From: Pseudorhodoferax sp. Leaf274
GTDB lineage: Bacteria; Pseudomonadota; Gammaproteobacteria; Burkholderiales; Burkholderiaceae_C
Length of the DNA stretch: 64,000 nucleotides
NCBI RefSeq assembly: GCF_001422445.1
Contig: NZ_LMNA01000007.1
Span: 106,737 to 170,736 of the forward strand
Direction of reading: 5' to 3'
In this document: one piece after another, positions 62,223 to 64,000 of the stretch
How the letters are laid out: each line of letters opens with the position of its first letter
Position numbering within the stretch: position 1 is the stretch's first letter
The notes under the pieces: model-generated
Told to the model about the DNA's origin: nothing
The model's input: the letters and a program-made list of their open reading frames with translations, nothing else
The model's database searches: none
Position numbers and translations under genes: made by a program

Positions 62223-62240
62223 TATCGAAAGCTTTCGATA
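62223..62240. promoter_or_regulatory. Perfect 18-bp palindrome at the TonB-receptor start
   Basis: TATCGAAAGCTTTCGATA is a perfect palindrome ending six bases from the receptor start codon. It would cover its ribosome-binding region on the leftward transcript. It adjoins the Fur/Zur-like site. It could be a second regulator site or an mRNA hairpin controlling translation. Confidence 0.5.
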
Positions 62241-62259
62241 ATGATATAGCACTATCGTT
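62237..62259. promoter_or_regulatory. Fur/Zur-like box in the receptor/GTPase divergent promoter
   Basis: GATAATGATATAGCACTATC starts with ten bases identical to the E. coli Fur consensus half and ends ACTATC, close to ATTATC. Alternatively AATGATA / TATCGTT (62240-62259) form an inverted repeat of Zur-like size. It lies between the TonB receptor (start 62217) and the GTPase (start 62287), exactly where one metalloregulator would switch both. Confidence 0.55.
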
Positions 62260-62286
62260 AAACTCTGGCGCTTTGCAAGGCTGCCG

Positions 62287-63498
62287 ATGGATCACCACCC
62301 CATGACCATACCCGAACGACTGCCCGTCACCGTCCTGTCCGGATTCCTCGGCGCCGGCAAGACGACCCTGCTCAACCACATCCTGCACAACCGCGAGGGC
62401 CGGCGCGTGGCGGTCATAGTCAACGACATGTCGGAGGTGAACATCGATGCCGCGCTGGTGCGCGACGGTGGCGCCGCGCTGTCGCGCACCGACGAGAAGC
62501 TGGTGGAGATGAGCAATGGCTGCATCTGCTGCACGCTGCGCGAGGATCTGCTGCTGGAGGTCGAGCGCCTGGCGCGCGCTGGGCGGTTCGACCAGCTGGT
62601 GATCGAGTCCACCGGCGTGTCCGAGCCCTTGCCCGTGGCAGAGACCTTCACCTTCACCGGCGAGGATGGCCGCAGCCTGGCCGACGTCGCGAGGTTGGAC
62701 ACCATGGTCACCGTCGTCGACGCCCTCAACTTCCTGCGCGACTATGGCTCGCGCGACAGCCTGCAGTCGCGTGGCCAGTCCATGGGCGAGGAAGACGAAC
62801 GCACCGTGGTGGACCTGCTGGTCGAGCAGGTCGAGTTCTGCGACGTGCTGGTCTTGAACAAGACCGATCTGGTGTCCACCGCCGAGCGCAGGCGGTTGCT
62901 GGGCATCCTGCATGGCCTGAACCCGCGCGCGAAGATCGTGGTCGCAGAGTTTGGCCAGGTGCCGCTGGACCAGGTGCTTGGCACCGGATTGTTCGACTTC
63001 GATGCCGCTGCCGAGGCCCCGGGCTGGCTGCAGGAAGCGCGCGGGGAGCACATCTCTGAGACGCAGACCTATGGCATCAGCAACTTCGTCTACCGGTCAC
63101 GCAGGCCGTTTCACCCGGAGCGATTCTTCGATCTGGTGGAAAGCGAGTGGGCAGGTGTCGTGCGTTCCAAGGGCTTTTTCTGGCTGGCCAGCCGGCCGGG
63201 CTTCGCAGGCAACTGGTCGCAGGCCGGTGCAGTAGCTCGGCACGGCGCGGCGGGTTACTGGTGGGCGGCCGTGCCGGCGAACGAGTGGCCGCAGGACGAA
63301 GAGACGCGTGCCGTGATCCGAGCGAACTGGCAGGACGACGTCGGCGATGCGCGTCAGGAGCTGGTGCTGATCGGCATTGGCATGGACGAGCCGGCGCTAC
63401 GCCAGCGGCTGGACGACTGTCTGTTGACCGACGCCGAGATGGCAGTCGGAGTCGAAGCCTGGGCGAGCTTCGCGGACCCATTTCCCGTATGGGAGTAA
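62287..63498 (+). CDS. COG0523 metal-chaperone GTPase (ZigA/YciC/CobW-like)
   Basis: The 403-aa GTPase has Walker A SGFLGAGKTTLLNH (about 18-31). The metal motif is MSNGCICCTLREDLL (CxCC), the Walker B region is VIESTGVSEP, and the guanine motif is VLNKTD. The C-terminal CobW_C domain contains SRRPFHPERFFDLV and the SKGFFWLASRP strand, typical of the YciC/ZigA branch. The N-terminal MDHHP adds possible metal ligands. ZigA-type proteins deliver zinc under starvation and are usually Zur-controlled. It is divergent from the TonB receptor operon, which implies a shared metal-limitation response. A later ATG at 62302 is an alternative start. Confidence 0.92.
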   Translation: MDHHPMTIPERLPVTVLSGFLGAGKTTLLNHILHNREGRRVAVIVNDMSEVNIDAALVRDGGAALSRTDEKLVEMSNGCICCTLREDLLLEVERLARAGRFDQLVIESTGVSEPLPVAETFTFTGEDGRSLADVARLDTMVTVVDALNFLRDYGSRDSLQSRGQSMGEEDERTVVDLLVEQVEFCDVLVLNKTDLVSTAERRRLLGILHGLNPRAKIVVAEFGQVPLDQVLGTGLFDFDAAAEAPGWLQEARGEHISETQTYGISNFVYRSRRPFHPERFFDLVESEWAGVVRSKGFFWLASRPGFAGNWSQAGAVARHGAAGYWWAAVPANEWPQDEETRAVIRANWQDDVGDARQELVLIGIGMDEPALRQRLDDCLLTDAEMAVGVEAWASFADPFPVWE

Positions 63499-63893
63499 TA
63501 CGTTCAGGGTTCAAAGTCGAGAAGCGGTCGCGCTCGTGGTGCTGCAATGGGTATCAGGCGATCCACGTTAACGGATTTGGCGGGAAGGTCGGGCGCTCAT
63601 TACCCGGCTGGAACGCACCAGCTTGGTGGCAGAAGCTCATGCTGGGGGCAAACGAGCGCGAAGCGCGCTCGTCAGGCCGCTGCGTCGTCGAGGATCGATT
63701 CGATGGGCTTACTGCCCCTCGATGGTCATCTTGCATGGCGGCGCCCCTTCCGGAATCGCCGTCAGATGTTTCAGATGTCGTCGTCCGGCCGATCATCGGT
63801 CAGTTGCCTCGATGACGGGGCTGCTACTGGGATGCCCACGAGAGGGTGTACGGGCGTCCAAGCGTAAAACTTGCGGGCCCGTAATCGGGCCAG
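63499..63893. other. Non-coding or decayed stretch before the IS edge
   Basis: No convincing gene is present in about 395 bp. Frames on both strands are short and resemble no family I recognise. The composition is lower in GC. It contains a strong hairpin at 63652-63672 and leads into the IS481-type element at the right edge, so it is probably IS-flanking or IS-derived. Confidence 0.5.
63652..63672. repeat. Strong perfect hairpin near IS edge
   Basis: ACGAGCGCG and CGCGCTCGT form a nine-base perfect stem with an AAG loop. Reading leftward it is followed by TTTGCC, so it could weakly terminate transcription coming out of the IS. It could equally be a mobile-element-related palindrome. Confidence 0.4.
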
Positions 63894-64000
63894 CTAGATG
63901 TAGTTTCTCAGGACGTTGTTCCCGTCAAAGCCGAGTCTGGAGGCGGGAGGTTGGTGCGAGACGGCGGAGTGCGGCCGATGGAAGTTGTAGTGCTGCATCC
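63894..64000 (-). mobile_element. IS481-type transposase, C-terminal end only
   Basis: On the - strand, entering from the right edge, the reading frame gives MQHYNFHRPHSAVSHQPPAS, then RLGFDGNNVLRNYI and a TAG stop at 63894-63896. The YNxHRPHS ... PPxSRLGxxGNN-LR ending is the standard C terminus of IS481-family transposases, a DDE integrase class. The rest of the gene is beyond the window. The left inverted repeat of the element should lie a few tens of bases to the left (around 63840-63890), but I cannot delimit it. Confidence 0.8.

Noticed and set aside
60076..63051. 991-codon frame giving the TonB receptor a ~277-residue N-terminal extension
   Set aside because: The extension overlaps the well-conserved GTPase gene on the other strand and has no signal peptide. 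The ATG at 62217 gives a normal receptor.
63652..63672. Intrinsic terminator at the right end
   Set aside because: The stem is perfect, but there is no proper T-run on either side, so only a hairpin is reported.

Overview
This 64 kb window comes from a high-GC chromosome, most likely a member of the Comamonadaceae (Burkholderiales, betaproteobacteria). The evidence is several Bug-family (TctC-type) binding proteins, a class I fumarase beside a class II fumarase, a glycine-riboswitch/dadA unit, overlapping (ATGA) gene junctions, and three copies of a GC-rich intergenic repeat of a kind I associate with this family. The genus cannot be fixed from sequence reading alone. Three stretches have visibly lower GC: about 32.8-34.8 kb (integrase), 55.7-56.7 kb (remnants) and 63.5-64 kb (IS edge).

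Layout. 0-4.7 kb: a 2-aminoethylphosphonate-type ABC importer (permease cut by the window edge, ATPase, binding protein) divergent from a GntR regulator and a PhnZ-like HD oxygenase. 4.7-9.8 kb: RibD-C/DHFR-like reductase, nitroreductase, and a LysR regulator divergent from an M20 amidohydrolase and an MHS-family transporter. 9.9-11.4 kb: tandem glycine riboswitch in front of a D-amino-acid dehydrogenase. 11.4-15.8 kb: NTF2-like secreted protein, tannase-family lipoprotein, MarR regulator, fumarase C. 15.9-23.9 kb: an eight-gene leftward operon mixing a complete TRAP transporter, two Bug proteins, a cysteine hydrolase and two YrdC/Sua5-like proteins, divergent from a LysR gene. 24-27.2 kb: extracellular intradiol dioxygenase-like lipoprotein, and a two-component pair whose response regulator carries an internal stop codon. 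27.2-32.5 kb: class I fumarase, repeat pair, glutamate racemase, SDR, GST, phenylalanine hydroxylase.

32.5-34.9 kb: tRNA-Cys, tRNA-Leu, a P4-type integrase sitting at the tRNA-Leu 3' end, then a LysR fragment fused to a TolC-like fragment. 34.9-38.2 kb: leftward operon for a biotin carrier protein, acyl-CoA ligase and carboxyltransferase. 38.4-45.2 kb: rightward operon of a TauD-like dioxygenase, acyl-CoA dehydrogenase, FAD oxidoreductase and two paralogous peptide-type binding proteins. 45.2-45.9 kb: VapBC. 45.9-55.6 kb: leftward unit (third binding protein, two near-duplicate DszA/NtaA-type flavin monooxygenases, a DszC/SfnB-like flavoprotein) divergent from a complete Dpp-type ABC core (two permeases, two ATPases). 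Together 34.9-55.6 kb looks like an uptake-plus-oxidation island, probably for an organosulfur or other heteroatom-containing compound; the substrate is inferred, not shown.

55.6-56.7 kb holds decayed sequence including a Bug-protein remnant. 56.7-63.5 kb is a metal/metallophore locus: a TonB receptor, ABC ATPase, lipoprotein binding protein and FecCD-type permease in one overlapping operon, divergent from a ZigA/CobW-type GTPase across a short promoter with Fur/Zur-like palindromes. The right edge enters an IS481-type transposase.
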